NCBI GenBank assembly: GCA_033030425.1
Contig: JAUFSD010000017.1
Span: forward strand, 248,001 to 312,000
Length of the DNA: 64,000 nt
Reading direction: 5' to 3'
Origin: Verpa conica
Lineage: Eukaryota; Ascomycota; Pezizomycetes; Pezizales; Morchellaceae
Below are positions 24,281 through 36,586 of the stretch, piece after piece; the stretch's first letter is position 1, and each line of letters begins with the position of its first letter. The translations under genes and the position numbers were made by a program. Under the pieces are notes generated by a model, which was not told the DNA's origin, did no database searches, and saw nothing but the letters and a program-made list of their open reading frames with translations.

Positions 24281-25389
24281 GGCTTGGGTTCTTTTTCACT
24301 CCCAAATACCTTTGTAATTGTGGTGGGCTGGGATCTCACTCTCGATGGATGCTTGCAGTGTAGACGGCTGCGGGGGAGAAGGGAACAATAAAAACCGAGC
24401 TCTTTTTTTTTTACTGCACTTTTTTTTGTTCACTGCATTTCCTTGGTTAACATTTCCGTATGCGGGCTAGCTCACAGGAGAAAATTTCAAACACGACTGA
24501 TGCCGTAACCGCGGACCCTTGCTGGGTGTCCAGGCTGATTCTTTTTGTCCGGGGAAACACCAATTGCTTGGGGGTTAGGGTTGCCTTGCAGATCTGAAAA
24601 AATCTCTGGCGGGCAGGGTCAAGTCCACCGCGATGAGCACGAGACAAGGCAGGGGTAGCTCCCAATCTGAGCATCATCACATGTATTGATTCCGACTATC
24701 GGAGAGCCGCAGCCCTAGCCTATCATATGAGCTGTGAAACTGACTTATAACCTGCTTGTTCAATCATTTGCTCTCTGATGAGTAAGCAGTAGGGCTAGAT
24801 CTGGTGCAGGCACATCACTCTGCAGGTGGCTTAGCACTTTACTTCCTACGTCAAATTTTCTCAAAGCATGTGCTACATCTTCAATACCAGGGTGGTGACA
24901 ATTGCCGTACTATAAGGAGAATCTACGCGGGCCTATAATATAACCCCTCATAGCCATTCGAAACCTCTACATATATGCAGTGCCTAACTCAATCTCAGGT
25001 TATATGCCATATGCATAGGTTGAATATACCCCTATCAAGATTTTTATATCCATTAAACTTACTGAGACTAGAGTCATCATAATCACAAAGGCCTATGCAC
25101 AGTAGTAATACGATATATTGCAATTGATATATCTGACCTTGAAATGTCCACCCAAGCTATATATTACTATACCCCAGTCAGCGCAGCACTAGCTACAAAC
25201 CACCCCGAGAATTTAAACCTTTAGAGAGAAAACTTACAATTCGGTAATTTCACACCTAGCTTCCTCTACGATAAGCTAACTTCAAAAGCCTCTGCTAATC
25301 ATACATACTACCCAAAAAGCTCTTTCCATACGCTACCCCACCCACAACACCTGACCTCTTCGAATTATCCATTCTATACTCCGGCGATG
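24281..25389. other. Intergenic spacer
   Basis: AT-rich sequence upstream of homocitrate synthase. Poly-T runs lie at 24403-24429. No gene is apparent. Confidence 0.45.
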
Positions 25390-26760
25390 AAAGCCCTAGC
25401 TCTCTAGCTTTTTATTTCCTTTAGTATGTCTCTTCATTACTCTCAGAGTCCCCTCACGCAGTCCACAAATACAAACAAACGTACCATCATCTCCCCCCAC
25501 AAGTTCCACTGGTAGTCCATCCCGTAAAACCGAATCTTCTGTAGCTTTTTTGCCCTTTTTATTTGACAAACCCTTTCAAATGTATAAGTTATCCACCAAT
25601 ATTTAAGATACACCTCCTCAGAGGCATTCCTCATTCTCCGCGCCCTTCTTGGTACGTTTCTAAGCACCTAATCGTCAAGAACTGATTCTTAGGGGTACGT
25701 TTAGAGTTCATATATCCATAAGAATTCCACCGCATAAGTTCCACACAAGCTTATTGTTTTTCTGCATAGACGTACAAAAGGCACAAATCTTAATACCCAG
25801 AAAAGTAAGTTACTCGAATATAATTGATCGTCCATAAGTAGTTATTAATACCTTTGACTGTCTTCTTTTCCTTGTCATCGAATACGACAACATGGCAGGA
25901 TTTTGTCCAGATAGTCCCGGGGATATCTTAACCCTAAGAACTAAAGCACTTTTATTAAAAACATACACCATTAGTATAAAGAAACACTCCACCCTAAAAC
26001 GAAAAGAAAGGAAATTCTAGATCCGGGATTGTTCGTACCTCTACGCTCTTTCTTGATTGCTGAAAACAAATCTGAGGGTGTTTGATGTTGGTATCATAGA
26101 TAGAATATACCATTATGATACGTTTTTCCGGTACGTTTTCGAAGAACATGATCTAAATGTTTAATATATCGAATTCCTGCTACTGGCGGTTTACGACTAA
26201 CACCGTTCTAGGTAATATCTAACTTACTTTCAGCCGGAGATACCTGTGTAATACATACACGGAGGCACTAACGCCTACACGATAATGCTGAATGCCCAAT
26301 ATTAATGCTAAGTAGTCAAATTAAATCGATGAGAAGAGAATATAGTATTTACTTACAACGCCGTATTAATTCCCTTCGACGGCGGGAGATTAATAAACTT
26401 CTCTGAAACAAGGGAAAAGGTATGTGAGTGGGGGTGAACGAGTTTGGGATTAGTGTCTCTTATGAAGTTTGTGTGTGTTACTGAGGGGTGGGGTTAAGGG
26501 GTGTGGTGGGATAGCGAATTTTCAGGGTACAGAATGGAGCATATACAGAGTATAATATAGCGCAGTGCAGCGAGGCTGAAATCTCTGTAGGGTGGTTTTG
26601 GGCCATCATGTAAAGCAGCAAAAGCTCTTCATATGCCTGCTCTCTTTGTTCTCTAGACTTTTGTCCTTCGTGGGTTTCATTGTTCGTGTTTTCTACAAAT
26701 GGTGAATTATCACGATAGGTAATAGCAGTTATCTTCATTCGATCCTATATAGAGGTAACA
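25390..26760 (-). pseudogene. Possible broken or many-intron gene, relic B
   Basis: The minus strand holds several stretches that read like protein but do not form one frame. From 26738, an ATG frame of 86 codons (MKITAITYRDNSPF...) is rich in charged helix-formers (EGQKSREQREQAYEELLLL). A 46-bp candidate exon at 26402-26357 is bracketed by TTTCAG and GTAAGT. Around 26090-26240 one frame stays protein-like across two isolated stops. At 25870-25930 another frame reads IPGTIWTKSCHVVVFDD, and at 25490-25570 another reads LPVELVGGDDGTFVCICG. Splice-like signals exist, so this could be a real gene with many tiny exons. The stops and frame changes fit a decayed copy equally well. I cannot name a family. 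Confidence 0.3.
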
Positions 26761-26794
26761 TCACAGTTCGAACTAAAATTTTCTCTAACCTTTC

Positions 26795-27880
26795 CTAGCC
26801 GGTATAATCACCACATCTCCATAAATGAATAACTATTATCCAGGGGTTTAAATTATACATCCAAAGACTACTTTTACCATTCCCTGAGGTTCGGGATAAC
26901 CGTCGAAACAAACCTTCTGCCCTCAATGGCGAATCTATCCACTTCAAAACGGTGATTGTTCTACCAAAGATGATAGAAAGTAACTCGTCTGCCTTTGGAA
27001 ACCTCTCAGGTCCCCTCTCAGACAAGATAAACCGGCTATCAAAATAGAACGCCAATCACCCCCCCTGGGTACCAAAAACACAGCCTGAGACGTACTATAA
27101 CCCACCTTAAGTACCCAGAGATGAAAAGGTCTCAAAATAATTGGACCCCTCCCCATATGAAAACCCCCCAGTGAACACCATTTCCACCGGCGCTTCCCCC
27201 CGTTTTCCTATAAACAACCCCTAATCACAGCTCTCATAAAACTAACTAAATACCTCCCGGTATCTACCGTCATGCAACTCCACCGGATTCTATACATTCT
27301 CATGGAATAAAACCCGGCCAAAAATTTCATCCGGCCATCTTCCTCCACCTATAGGCAGGCCATCTTGATAGCTATCAAACAATACTCCAGACATTTACTA
27401 ATTCTAGATACGGCACGGTAATTAAAACGATGAAGGGCCTTGGTCCCATTACCCCTAGGATATTCACCCTCTATGTTCTAGACAGACTTTAGCACTCACC
27501 CGGCTTTCACAATCATGTATAGCTGACCCCAAACTATTTGTCCCTAGGTGGTTGTGAACCCATCCACTAAAAATACACCACTCATACCGCACTCAACAGT
27601 CTCTAGTGTATTATCGAAGGATAAGTGATTGAAAGTCAATCTATTCAATGGGCGCATGTTTTCTTCTACCGCGCTTAACCCGTCGGAAAGCTAATTAAAA
27701 CCGAAGGCACTTGATTGGGGCTCTACCGTGATGCGAGTGAATTTCCACTGCCTTATATTCTCACACTCGGTTGCCTCATTCCCTTCCTTCTCTCTTATTT
27801 CTCGCACAGCTTGTGAGATATAGATCTCCATATCTTGATCTTCTCCAATGAGTCGTAGATGCGCCCACGGAAGAGTCCAC
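26795..27880 (-). pseudogene. Possible decayed protein-coding gene, relic A
   Basis: On the minus strand from about 27880 to 26795 one can follow protein-like reading with few interruptions. Segments include DQDMEIYISQAVREIREKEG near 27800, NRLTFNHLSFDNTLETVEC near 27600, a stretch ending at a GTGAGT donor-like site (27499), and then about 220 codons containing two stops. A one-base frame change near 27060 leads into a frame open for 86 codons (FILSERGPERFPKADELL, IIFGRTITVLKWIDSPL). No family is recognised. Isolated stops inside otherwise sensible sequence suggest a gene that lost function fairly recently. A functional gene with unusual introns remains possible. Confidence 0.35.
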
Positions 27881-27882
27881 AA

Positions 27883-29675
27883 TATCCAAATTATACCCAG
27901 CCAAACTCACGAACGCCTGGATACTTCATACGAACTGCTCCCTCATGCCCAGTATTGGTTTTAAGCCGAGACCTCGAACCTCAAATCATTGACCTCGAGA
28001 GACAGGTTACAATAGATGTCTTAGTAGTTAACCTACTCAAAATGGTAACCAATCACCAGTTGATGGGTGCTGGTCCTGCTGAGTCAGGCTAGTTCGGTAA
28101 CTCGAGACGACCCAATCTATTAGACCGCAGCAGACCTAGCCCCGTTATTTGAGAGGTTTCTTAATACAAATTTTCCAAATCCAAAAATTTATAAGCTAAT
28201 CCAAGGGCCCAGAATTATGCTAAAATATAACCCCACATTACAGGGTACAGAACTAGCCTATACGGCTTCAAGAAAACTACGTAACAGTGAGAATAATATA
28301 AAAGAAAAAATACAGAAACCATTTACTAAACCACCAGCTCCATTTATATACATCTGCTCCCCAGTAGGGTGACATGTGTTGGTTCACTTAACCGAGTGAT
28401 ATCCTATATATAGCTAGAGGAAAAAGTAATCTTCAGTAACTGATTACATCAGCTAAAAACCATGGTTTTGAATTATACGCTTTGAACTTTGAATAGGTAG
28501 GAATTGTACCGATTTTTAACAAGGAGGGGTAGTTCCTAGATTTATAGAGGCTGTTTCTAGGTATACCCTCTTTCTCTAAGGAAGACTCCTAGGATCCTCC
28601 CAGTACTTCTTAATCCTACTTTGTACTTTATACTTAGCCAGTTATTCATAAAATAACCGATTTCCACATGTTTGACAATCTATAAGTAGCATGAACAAGC
28701 TGCAAAGAGATTCCACCAGGTGTATCCTGAGCACCCGGCGGCCTTTTGTGTAGGTACGTGTCCTCGTAGGGATACAATAGAACCGTATCAGGGAGGGGGG
28801 GACTTTTTAAAAAACGTTCCTGATAGACCTACTCTACTAATTTAACTAGAGTCCTGGGTATGTACAACTCAAAATAGAGTACACGGTAGCGCATAAGCCT
28901 TACTCAATTATGTATGGAATACTCAATAGGGCGCGGCATATACAAATACTGAAACCTAGCATTCTTACACAGTAATTGAACTTACCATTGACAGTAAACC
29001 CAAGTTTTGGCCGATTTGAGGCTCGATCCATATTACACTTCTAAAGGCTCTAGTATTTGAGCCTTAGTAGCTGTAAAAGTACCTCTACTAGAAGTTAGAG
29101 CTCCTGACTACTTTTTTTTTGCATATCATAAAGTGGAGTTATACCACACTAGGAGAGCGCTGGCATAGGACAGTGAATTTGAATATATATATACACAAGC
29201 TTATTGAATTCCAACACTTGGTACTATCGATAGTAAACTAATATTGCCACCAGCGCAGCGGTAAGTTAGGTTTTAGCACGTTTAACACCCCATATCGTCA
29301 GCTCTAAAGAGTTATTTATACGCTTGATTCCTAGTTAGAATTTACCTACTTGCATGATATGGTCCCGCTTTAAGAGTATAGTCAGCTGTTGAGCATTATC
29401 AGACACATAGCTACACTAATGAACACAAACCACGATTAATATAATGATTATAAGTCCACAGTCCAACCCCCCCCCCAAAGACAGGTTTCAAAATCGTATA
29501 CCAGAACAGAAATTTAACAAAATATAACGCCGACAGCGAAACCTACACCTCCACTAAAGATCTGAATATGCAATATTTAAACATCATAACCCACAAAATA
29601 TACCCACAAAAGCGCCAAATCCCTACATTTCAAGTCTCTAGTAGAAATTACACTCTACAAATATATACTACTTTC
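27883..29675. other. Gene-free AT-rich spacer
   Basis: I see no gene, RNA or clear repeat. Homopolymers occur at 29112-29120 (T) and 29466-29477 (C). Confidence 0.45.
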
Positions 29676-30748
29676 TCAAACCCTCAACCAATCATCATCA
29701 AGCTCATCCTCATAGACCTCAATCCTGCTCATGACCCTCCCCAACAAATCCGCCGCCAAATGAGCTCTCCCCTTCATCAACCCCTTCATCTCCTCATTCT
29801 CTTTAAGGACCCCATAATTATTCGCCACAAACTCCATAACCATAACACGCATCGGATCCTTCGAATTATCCAACTCATCCGTACACTCATACACCCAACC
29901 CAACAACTCGACCACATTCCCCTCCAAATGCTGCGAGCTCCCAGATCTCTCTAACGAGCCTACGCGCTTAAGTGCAAACATCAGTCTCTCCAACGAGAGT
30001 TTCCTCAGCTCTAAAACATCCTTATACTGCGCTAACGCATACACTTTCACATGCGTCATAAACAAATTACTGTAATCATGACTCCCCAAATCAAACCTCA
30101 ACAACCTCTTCTCCTCGTTATCTTCATGCTTCTTCTTCTTCTTCCTACGGAACTCGGGCGGTATACATTCCTCCAACGGGCGATAAGCTCCCTCCTCCTC
30201 CTCGGGCCACTCGATATCCCACTCTTCAAGACAAGCTTCCCAATACGCTACAGAACCCCTCCCCATCGTCACAGGCTGCTGCTCCTCAGAGCACGCTAAA
30301 ACGCCACTACTACCTTCTTGCTGAGAATCAGGCGTAGACGTAGACAATAGCGGTAACGGATCAGGATACTCGTAGTCCCCAGTATACAGAAACGAAATGA
30401 ATCGTCCTACGGTGTCGCCGTCCCAGTCTTCGAGACTGATCTTCCGCTCGGTTGATTCTCTCCAGTTTCCGCTTACGAGTGCTCGTAGAGGTGCGGATTG
30501 CCTTGTTAGGATGTCGCTGTGCACGAGGAATCGACGGGCCCCGCCGTCGGCTGTGAGTTGGAAGATCTCGGAGCTAAGGAGACTTGAGTGTGGAAACTAT
30601 TAGCTATATAAATACTTGGATAAAAATCATAGTAGTAATAATAATAGTAGTAGTAGTAGTAGTTAATACTAGAGTAATAATATATATATATATAAAAAAC
30701 AAACCTTGAAAAATCTCCCGACATTACTGAGTCTGAGTAGTGAGCCAT
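29676..30748 (-). CDS. BTB/POZ domain protein with acidic middle segment
   Basis: Two exons on the minus strand: 30748-30705 and 30582-29676, giving 316 residues. The 122-bp intron (donor GTTTGT) contains AT and TAC/TAT microsatellites. An alternative acceptor at 30574 would drop three residues in frame. The start MAHYSDSVMSGDFS, followed by SSEIFQLTADGGARRFLVHSDIL, is the classical fungal BTB opening (phrase GDFSD..., VHS). The BTB core continues to FISFLYTGDYEYP. After it come a Ser/Glu-rich linker, EEWDIEWPEEEEG and KKKKK stretches, then a helical part starting FMTHVKVYALAQYKDVLELR, which is typical of the family. Function unknown; a role as ubiquitin-ligase adaptor is inference. Confidence 0.85.
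30630..30694. repeat. Microsatellites in the BTB gene intron
   Basis: An imperfect (TAG)n/(TAA)n tract at 30630-30663 is followed by a (TA)n tract at 30680-30694. Both lie within the intron of the minus-strand BTB gene and would make its length variable between strains. Confidence 0.85.
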
Positions 30749-31351
30749 GAGAAGAGCGAGGTGTATGAAGTATAATGCAAAGAGTATAGAGAGAGGTAAG
30801 TAGCTTTAATGTCCTCTGCTGCGCTGGCAGGCACAGAAGGATCAATGAGTCCTTACCGTCTCTATGTGAGGCTGACGAGGGTCGTACAGCATAGGGCACG
30901 TGATGCCAGTGCCTCTACGCGATAAGTCTTACACACTGCGTCAGTGCGCTAGGTAACTACACGCAATATCCAACCTAAAAGATGAGTAAACAAATCTACG
31001 GACTAATCCCTGGCGATAACGAGAGGGGTGATAGCCGAAGCCGAGACTATAAACATTCACAGTAGCTTTCTGCCCATCCCCCCATACAAAAGGCCATACG
31101 TAAAATATATGCAGTTCTATTCAGACAATGTTTACAAAGCGCTCTTCGACAGTTGAGCTTTCATCATACAAGACAAAAGAAAAGTTCGTAAAAAAAAAAA
31201 GAATGAAAAAAAGAATGAGTGAGCAAAGGTCTCAACTGCCCCTCTACGGGTGCAGGAATCCATTTGCTAATTTTCCCCCAGCCCATTACTCCTACCCAAA
31301 CCCAGCCATCGTTAGAATCATTAAACTCATACAACCTTTCCCTCCAGCGCC
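30749..31351. other. Intergenic spacer
   Basis: Holds the BTB promoter and the 3' flank of the ARF-like gene. A purine-rich A/G segment lies at 31170-31230. No gene is seen. Confidence 0.45.
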
Positions 31352-32407
31352 CTACTCTACTATAACCTTCTCCTCTGTGATCTTGTCTAGTGAAGAAAAC
31401 TTAGCCCTCTCCCTCCCCACCTTTATCCCCTGTACCAGTCTACGATAGACCTCTTGTACGCCATCTCCAGTCTTCATGCTAATACCTTTACCATCTGGTC
31501 CGGTATGAAGCAGCTCAGAATAGAAATCAAACTCCTCTGGCTGGGCGAGTTTATATTCCTCCATTGCTTCGTAGATCTCCCTCTTGATCCATTTCACAAT
31601 CTCGCTCTGCCCATCCATCAATTCCTGCTCCTCCTTCTCCCCCATCTCCACCTCCGAGAGTTTCTCAAGATCGATATCAACCCGCGGTTGCTGTTTCTGC
31701 TGCTGCTGTGCACTCCGTCTCGAACCCCAGCTTAAGCTCTTCTTTCTCGATTTTGAAGTCAGGCTAGGGGGTGGTGAGTTGAGAAGATCTTGCTTGTTGA
31801 GTACTACACCGAGATAGTGAATTGAGCACCCACGAGCTTGGGTGTAGGAGATGATATAGATTAGCTCTTCGAAGGATTGCTTTAGCGCCTCAGGTGTTGA
31901 TGTGACGTCTATGAAGAAGAGGATAGAAACACCGAGCAGTGGGAGTGATTGAAGGAATTGGAGCCGGATATTACGTCGGTTCATACCACCGACTTCCGAG
32001 AAGGTTATTGTGTCGCCCTTTTTATTAACCAAGATTTCCTCAACTGTAGCAGCAGCAGGAATTAGTGAAGCCGAAAACCAACCCCAGAAGAGTGTAGATA
32101 TACCAATAAACCCAGCAGTAGGCTTCACATCAAAATACTCTCCCGTCTTGATTCTATACAGGAACGTCGTCTTCCCACTGCCATTGAGCCCCACTAATAG
32201 ACACCTCGGTGGTGTATGATCGTTGTCGCTACAGATGGAAGTCATGGTCCCGTATGAACGAAGGCATGTACAGATGCCAGAGGGGTCCACGCAGGTACAT
32301 ATACTTGTACGGCTACGGGCTATTCCCGGAGTAACAGTCTTGCGACGGCCCCGAAAGGCTGAGAACAGCCCCCCGAAGCCGGTACATAGACGGTTCAGGA
32401 AAGACAT
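31352..32407 (-). CDS. Atypical ARF/SAR-family GTP-binding protein
   Basis: A single exon of 351 residues starting at the ATG at 32407. It is recognised as ARF-like by the P-loop GLNGSGKTT (73-81), the switch I Thr in KPTAGF (97), VGG of motif G3 (139-141) and NKQD (204-207). It departs from normal ARF proteins in many ways. The G3 motif reads SEVGGMN, so the usual DVGGQ has Glu for Asp and Met142 for the catalytic Gln. About 20 extra, largely hydrophobic residues (LFWGWFSASLIPAAATVEE) lie between switch I and G3. A Gln/Lys-rich insert follows NKQD. The N-terminal extension of about 67 residues has a Cys cluster (SICTCVDPSGICTCL) and no Gly2 for myristoylation; palmitoylation is possible (inference). 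Usual ARFs have about 180 residues. It probably binds GTP but hydrolyses it poorly. Confidence 0.8.
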   Translation of the reverse strand: MSFLNRLCTGFGGLFSAFRGRRKTVTPGIARSRTSICTCVDPSGICTCLRSYGTMTSICSDNDHTPPRCLLVGLNGSGKTTFLYRIKTGEYFDVKPTAGFIGISTLFWGWFSASLIPAAATVEEILVNKKGDTITFSEVGGMNRRNIRLQFLQSLPLLGVSILFFIDVTSTPEALKQSFEELIYIISYTQARGCSIHYLGVVLNKQDLLNSPPPSLTSKSRKKSLSWGSRRSAQQQQKQQPRVDIDLEKLSEVEMGEKEEQELMDGQSEIVKWIKREIYEAMEEYKLAQPEEFDFYSELLHTGPDGKGISMKTGDGVQEVYRRLVQGIKVGRERAKFSSLDKITEEKVIVE

Positions 32408-33613
32408 GTTGAACGCGGGTTAGAAGAGTCTAGGCTAGCCAGCCCACCGGGAGGTTGGGTAATGGGAATTATAAGTGAGATTGAGATGACGCGGAAGATG
32501 GGAAGGGAAGAAGAGGGATCGAAAAGCAAAAGCTTAATAGAGAGGGAGGAAGGGAATATGTCATGGATATAGAACTCTCCACGCGTCCGTCAAGATCCAA
32601 GACCACGCACTAGGGCCGGGGAAGGCAAGAGAGAAGAAAAAACAACAGGGTCTCCTTCTTTCGAACATCCCCCCCGGGCGACCGCGTCGGAATATTTGAC
32701 ATATCCAGCCTCTCTTTTGGATATCGGAGGCGGTTGCTTTTCCCGCGTGAGACATGAGACACTGGCTGATTCAGATGCTGGCTTGCAGATCGGAGCACGG
32801 GCTAGCTGTTTCTATGGGAACAACAAGCATCGTCGTCAGCTGGGTGCAGCATTCGCGATACCCGGGATTACGAACATAACCGGGGGGGAGCGGGGGGGGA
32901 GTGATCTGCGCCGAAGCTTGGATGTAAGAAGTTTATTTGCTGGGAGATCTACACTATGGGAGTGATCAGGGTCTAGGGGTTCCGAGTGATTAGTTGTGAT
33001 TGCCGGTTAAGTGGGAGGTCTGGGGACAATAGCAACTGGTGGGTCCGGATGATCGGGCAGCTACATGTGGGCTACATCTAGAGTAGCCTTGATGGAAGGA
33101 GTGACCTATCGCCTATCTGCTCTCTGGCCCAACTACTGGCGGGGCGTCTTCGGAGGTGTCAAGCCGGTTTGGAAAACGGCTGTGCTATCGTTAACCAAGG
33201 CAGGTGATATCATCGTCTACTCTAGCCAATAACACAGATATGCCTACATCTACTACTGCTCTACAGAACAATCCCTCCTCTACTAGCAAGATGCGACAGG
33301 GTTAGGGTTCAACGGCAGTCGTCGAGGCTCATCGCCAAGCCCCCGCTTACAGCCAGCAGGCGCAGTCCTTTACGGCCGCTAAGAATTCGCCGACCGCGGG
33401 GCATTTCGCCCTTCAACATCTACCCTTGCTCCAATCTTTTTCTTCCCCATTCACTAAACACAATCACCAATCTCTGACTCACAATCTATCGTTGCTGCTG
33501 GTACTCAAATACCTCATTGGTTCAAACACTTCTTCATCGCTACCTATAATTTTGATTGTCGAAGTGGTTGCATCTCCCCTCTTTATCCTAATCGGTTAGC
33601 TACTCGGCTTGCA
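32408..33613. promoter_or_regulatory. Divergent intergenic region between the ARF-like gene and BRF1
   Basis: About 1.2 kb between two start codons that point away from each other, so it must contain both promoters. The 150 bp before BRF1 are C/T-rich. The middle has G-rich runs (32881-32897). No gene is seen. Confidence 0.45.
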
Positions 33614-35649
33614 ATGGGAAAAATGACAAACACTTGCCCGGGATGTGCGAGTTCGAACCCCGCCGACTTCGATGATTCTAATGGAGCGCTCGTGTGCACA
33701 AATTGCGGGACTGTCCTCAACGACTCGCAGATAGTATCTGAAATCTCCTTTGGAGAGACGAGCAGCGGCGCTGCTATTGTCCAGGGCAGCTATGTCGCTG
33801 AAGGCCAGACCCACGTGGGGAGTGGGGGCAAGTTTCGAAGTGGGACAAGCTTGGAGAGTAGAGAGGCAGCAATGCAGGCTGGTGAGTATTTACAACTTTT
33901 GAAATTCTTTTTTGTTTTACTCAGACAAGTGTTATGAGGGCCTTTGTTTTCTGTTTTATATGTTTGGGACTCTCTTTATTCAGAAAACCTTTCTTTATTC
34001 CCTAGTGTTTCATAGAATTGCCACAACCACCGTTTCTACTCTCACGATATTCCCTAGTACATTGACAGAAAGCATCAATACTAACAATTCTATAGGCCGT
34101 CGTAAGATTGTCCAGCTCGCTCATGCATTAAACTGCCCAGATCACTTTATTGACTCTGCGCAACGATGGTTCACCCTTGCCGTCACAAATAATTTCACAA
34201 AGGGCCGCAAGACCCAATACGTCACTGCTTCATGTCTCTATATATCATGTCGTCTAGAGAAGAGCGCTCATATGCTTATTGATTTTTCCGACGTTCTGAA
34301 TGTTTGTCCTCCCTGCCGAATATAAGTTGAGTTTTGCTGATGAGTCATTTACCCTAGATCAATGTATTCACCCTTGGCCAAACATATCTCAAACTAGTCC
34401 AAATTCTTGAAGTCCACCTCCCGCACATCGACCCTACAATCTACGTCCACCGCTTCGCAAAGCATCTTGAATTCGGCGACGACCAGGTGACTGTCGCGAA
34501 TGACGCCCTACGGTTAATCCAGCGCATGAACCGCGACTGGATGGTGCAAGGCCGTCGACCATCCGGAATCTGCGGCGCGGCGCTCATCCTCGCAGCCCGC
34601 ATGAACAACTACCGACGCTCCATCCGCGAAGTCGTCTACATCGTCAAAGTCGCCGACCTCACCATCCAAAAGCGACTCGACGAGTTCCGCGCCACAAAGA
34701 GCGGCGAGCTGACAGTCGAGGAGTTTCGCAACATCTGGCTAGAGCAAGGCCACGACCCCCCGAGTTTTGCACCGAAGGTGGTGCGGAAAAGAAGGAGGGT
34801 TAGGGAGGTCAATGACGACGGGGAGGTTATCGCCGATGAAGACGATGTGGGAATAGCGAAGAAGAGCCGTACTGGTGAGAATGGTGAGGGCGCTACTATA
34901 ACATCAACTAAAGGCCCGAGGAGAGATGCGGATGGCTTCGTCATCCCTGATCTTCCTATTGATCCTGTTCTTCTCCTCACTTCTGAAGCTATCCCCCCGA
35001 ATGCTACTGTTGGGAACGATACCGATGAGTCAACGCCCGATATCAACCAGTCCGGGCTCTCTGGGGATAAAGACCGCGATGCGGCCATCGCTGAAGCGTG
35101 TATAGAGTCTGAGATGATGGCGCTGATCGATGCGCCAGGGTCCGCGCAGGCAGTTGAAGAGTTGAAAGAAGCGCATAGAAAAGAGCTTGAAGAGCTTGCG
35201 GCTAAGAACGCTGAGAACGGGATTAGTGATGATCCAGATGATCTGCGTGATGTTGACGACGATCTTGAGGTTATGAATGCGCTTCTAGGAAAGGAGGAGG
35301 CAGACCTCAAGGAGAGGATTTGGGTCGAGTTTAATAAGGATTACTTGAGGGAGCAGGAGTGTAAGCTTCCCCCTATCCAGCCTTATATATATTGTCATGG
35401 TTTGTCTGGATTTTAATTTTTGCTAATTTACGATTGGGGGGAATAGTCAAGCGCCTCAAGAAGGAAACTGACCTCCGGAATGGTATCTCTAAACCTACAA
35501 AGAAAAGGCAGAAGAAGAAACCAAGGGATTCAAACAGTGAGGACCTGGCATCAACACCTGCGGAGAGTGCGAAGCAGATGCTGCAGAGGAGAAGTTACTC
35601 GAAGAAGATCAACTATAAGGCGATCGAAGGATTATTTGAAGAAGATTGA
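33614..35649 (+). CDS. BRF1: TFIIIB subunit Brf1 (RNA polymerase III initiation factor)
   Basis: TFIIB-related subunit of TFIIIB, which with TBP and Bdp1 recruits Pol III to tRNA, 5S and U6 genes. Exons are 33614-33881, 34096-34301, 34358-35360 and 35447-35649 (introns of 214, 56 and 86 bp), giving 559 residues. The N-terminal zinc ribbon uses Cys8, Cys11, Cys28 and Cys31. Two cyclin repeats follow, with GRRKIVQLAHAL, TQYVTASCLYISCRLEKS and HMLIDFSDVLN joined by intron 2 to INVFTLGQTYLKL, then PSGICGAALILAARMN and GELTVEEFRNIWLEQG. The C-terminal Brf1 homology region includes WVEFNKDYLREQE and ends with KKINYKAIEGLFEED. It lies near the low end of the ascomycete size range. Other Pol III loci in the window are unlinked to it beyond proximity. 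Confidence 0.95.
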
Positions 35650-36586
35650 GTGAGAGAGAGTAATAGCCGTGGGGGGGGTACGTTACGGTATAATAGGTGT
35701 GGAAATTTCTCTTTTCCCAAGGGGTTTTTTTCCCTTATATCCTGGGGGAGGGGGGCCATTTGATATTAGGTGTTTTTGCTTTCTTCTTGTCTTGTTTTTT
35801 TATGGCTCTTTTTTTTTTTTTTATTACCCTTCATTCAGTCTATACCTAGGGTTTGCTCCAGTGTATATCTACGTTGCGAAGTTTTTTTTTCTTTTTCTTT
35901 TTTTCTTTTATATTACTAAGGCGTTATTTTTTTTTTGCTCACGGTCTGGACTTTCTTTTTTTTTCTTTCTCTTTCTATTCTTGGTGTTTCTCAGCATAAA
36001 TAGATGGGTGTCCGAGCTTCTTTTGCAAAGAGGTATATTCTATACGACTTTCTTCATGAAATATGGCTTTTTTTTTAATCTACTTGGTTGTGTGGACGGT
36101 GGTTTGATAGGGTCAATGATTACATGTAGTAACGTAACCTCGGTTTTAATGAATATGATGCTTCTCCAAAAAATAAGTGGTCTTTCTATTCTATGGGAAG
36201 TTGGAAAAAAAGTCTATAAAGTAAAAATCATGTGGAAAGACTAAATCCAACCATATTCTTAAAAAAAGCCCCCCTCCCCGTGTCTGCTCTAGGAACAAAC
36301 AAACCTTATCACGTGATAATTATCGAACTGCCACCTCCCTTATATACCAGAGAATATATCTACTCAGAGAGCCACGTTTCACGCACAGTGGCATGAGTTC
36401 CACCACACGCATCACATGATATCACTCGACGAGCGACATCTATGAGTATACCCATTCTATGAGTTTCCACAGCTATTCAACGTATCCAAGAAAAACAACA
36501 CAACGAGTCAATCCAGATATATATATATATACTCGAGACTGAGAGTATCTATCTACTACAATCATCAACCCCCCCCATCAACACCA
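35650..36586. other. T-rich 3' flank of BRF1 and amidoligase promoter region
   Basis: 35700-36250 has many runs of seven to thirteen T on the plus strand, consistent with 3' UTR and downstream sequence of BRF1. A 191-codon open frame there codes mostly Phe and is an effect of the T-runs. A (TA)n tract at 36519-36530 lies about 60 bp before the next start. Confidence 0.5.

Noticed and set aside
24300..29675. CRISPR-like or other regularly spaced arrays
   Set aside because: Scanned for evenly spaced repeats and saw none; the organism is a eukaryote and none is expected.
30051..30299. Plus-strand Leu-rich open frame over the BTB gene
   Set aside because: It is the antisense of the well-supported minus-strand BTB coding sequence.
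35669..36244. 191-codon open frame, highly hydrophobic, looks like a multi-pass membrane protein
   Set aside because: It is produced by long T-runs coding Phe, lies right after the BRF1 stop and has no family feature.
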